Assembly: GCA_913061385.1 (NCBI GenBank)
Contig: CAJXTM010000195.1
Location: 1-6,863 of the forward strand
DNA from: an uncultured Rhodopirellula sp.
Lineage (GTDB): Bacteria > Planctomycetota > Planctomycetia > Pirellulales > Pirellulaceae
Reading direction: 5' to 3'
DNA: 6,863 nt
Under the pieces are notes generated by a model. The model ran no database searches. It saw only the letters and a program-made list of their open reading frames with translations, and had not been told where the DNA came from. Positions 6,354 to 6,863 of the stretch are shown here, one piece after another (within the stretch, counting starts at the first letter, position 1; each line of letters starts with the position of its first letter). A program made the position numbers and the translations under genes.

Positions 6354-6813
6354 ATGGCTCATGTTCAAAGCAAGCACCTGGTCAGGAATGGTCTGTCAAA
6401 GTGGTTGGTTCTCACTTCTCTGTCAGGTTTTTGTTCTTTGTTGAGCTTCTGCGGATCGACCGGGCTGGCTCAAAATGTTGAGCAGGCGGGTTCAATTTTT
6501 CCTGAGGTTCGGGTGACCAATGTGCGTCGCGTTTTCCACAATGGTGAGCACAATGCTTTTACTGACTTAATTCGCTTCCGTGGTCAGTATTATTTAACCT
6601 TTCGTAGTTGTCCTGATGGGCACATGGTTCACCCGACAGCATCGATCATTATTCTCGCAAGCCATGATTTGAAGTCATGGAATAAGGTGCATCAATTTGC
6701 AGTACCGATGCGTGATACGCGAGATCCACATTTCTTGGAATTCAAAGATCGGCTATTTGTTTACACGGGTACGTGGTACAGCGGAGAAACCACTCTGCCA
6801 CGCAGTGAGTATG
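6354..6813 (+). CDS. Secreted sialidase/beta-propeller-like protein, 3'-truncated
   Basis: Only the first 153 or so codons are present. The frame then runs into adapter and would read VSYTHLRAHETE, a known artefact peptide, without reaching a stop. The N-terminus is a clear signal peptide: Arg11 and Lys16, a hydrophobic core at about 17-32, and probable cleavage after GLA39. The mature part begins with a beta-rich pattern, EVRVTNVRRVFHNGEHNAFT (51-70) followed by DLIRFRGQYYLTFRSC, SIIILASHDLKSWNKVHQF (97-115) and RDPHFLEFKDRLFVYTGTW (123-141). Repeats of strand, exposed loop and S-DL--W resemble the blades of sialidase-like or GH43-like five- to six-bladed propellers. This family call is moderate, because most of the fold and any catalytic residues are missing. 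The start was chosen at 6354 for its AGGA site. It is transcribed away from the malonate operon. Confidence 0.7.
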
Positions 6814-6863
6814 CTGTCTCTTATACACATCTCCGAGCCCACGAGACCGAGGCTGATCTCGTA
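6814..6863. other. Nextera i7 adapter left on the contig (artefact)
   Basis: Synthetic DNA. Positions 6814-6832 are the Tn5 mosaic end, 6833-6847 the i7 arm, 6848-6855 the index CGAGGCTG, and 6856-6863 the start of the P7 primer region. It is the exact reverse complement of the left-end block through 6860. It extends the last gene by a false peptide, so the genuine sequence ends at 6813. Confidence 0.98.

Noticed and set aside
1..6863. The 47-bp perfect inverted repeats at the two ends as transposon ends or a linear element
   Set aside because: They are exactly the Nextera mosaic end, i7 arm and index, hence library artefact.
1..6863. CRISPR array, tRNA, rRNA or insertion sequence
   Set aside because: No regularly spaced repeats, no cloverleaf or rRNA-like segment and no transposase-like protein were seen on either strand.

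Overview
This looks like a short contig from a shotgun library, with sequencing adapter still attached at both ends. Positions 1-47 and 6814-6863 are Illumina Nextera i7 adapter: the Tn5 mosaic end, the i7 arm and an 8-base index, in opposite orientations. About 6.77 kb of real DNA (48-6813) lies between them. The adapter falsifies both terminal genes. It gives the first a false start and the last a false C-terminus.

The gene content suggests a heterotrophic, probably aquatic bacterium, most likely a planctomycete of the Rhodopirellula type. The reasons are a GH71/99-like glycosidase, a sialidase-like secreted protein, a secreted BPSS1187-type alpha/beta hydrolase, mostly weak Shine-Dalgarno sequences and balanced base composition. 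This is inference from family distribution; there is no rRNA or other marker.

Layout: (1) 49-1041, plus strand, 5'-truncated GH71/99-like glycosidase. (2) 1179-2177, plus strand, zinc-independent quinone-oxidoreductase-like MDR enzyme. (3) A compact minus-strand operon, transcribed from about 6040 down to 2205: a secreted or lipoprotein alpha/beta hydrolase (4979-6037), madL (4575-4970), madM (3781-4578) and a malonyl-CoA synthetase-like gene (2205-3701). Spacing is 8 bp, then a 4-bp ATGA overlap, then 79 bp. The operon converges with the MDR gene. (4) A divergent control region, about 6038-6353, with a perfect palindrome, a pair of direct repeats and a GC-rich block. (5) 6354-6813, plus strand, 3'-truncated secreted sialidase/beta-propeller-like protein.

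The central operon reads as a malonate acquisition unit. MadL and MadM form a malonate transporter of the Malonomonas type, and the last gene resembles MatB and human ACSF3, which join malonate to CoA. No malonate decarboxylase or malonyl-CoA decarboxylase gene is present in the window. Imported malonate may therefore feed directly into malonyl-CoA, for example for fatty-acid synthesis, or be decarboxylated by an enzyme encoded elsewhere. The hydrolase comes first in the operon and is exported. This suggests, as hypothesis only, that it releases malonate or a malonate precursor from an external ester. The flanking glycosidase-like genes fit a scavenging, polymer-degrading lifestyle.
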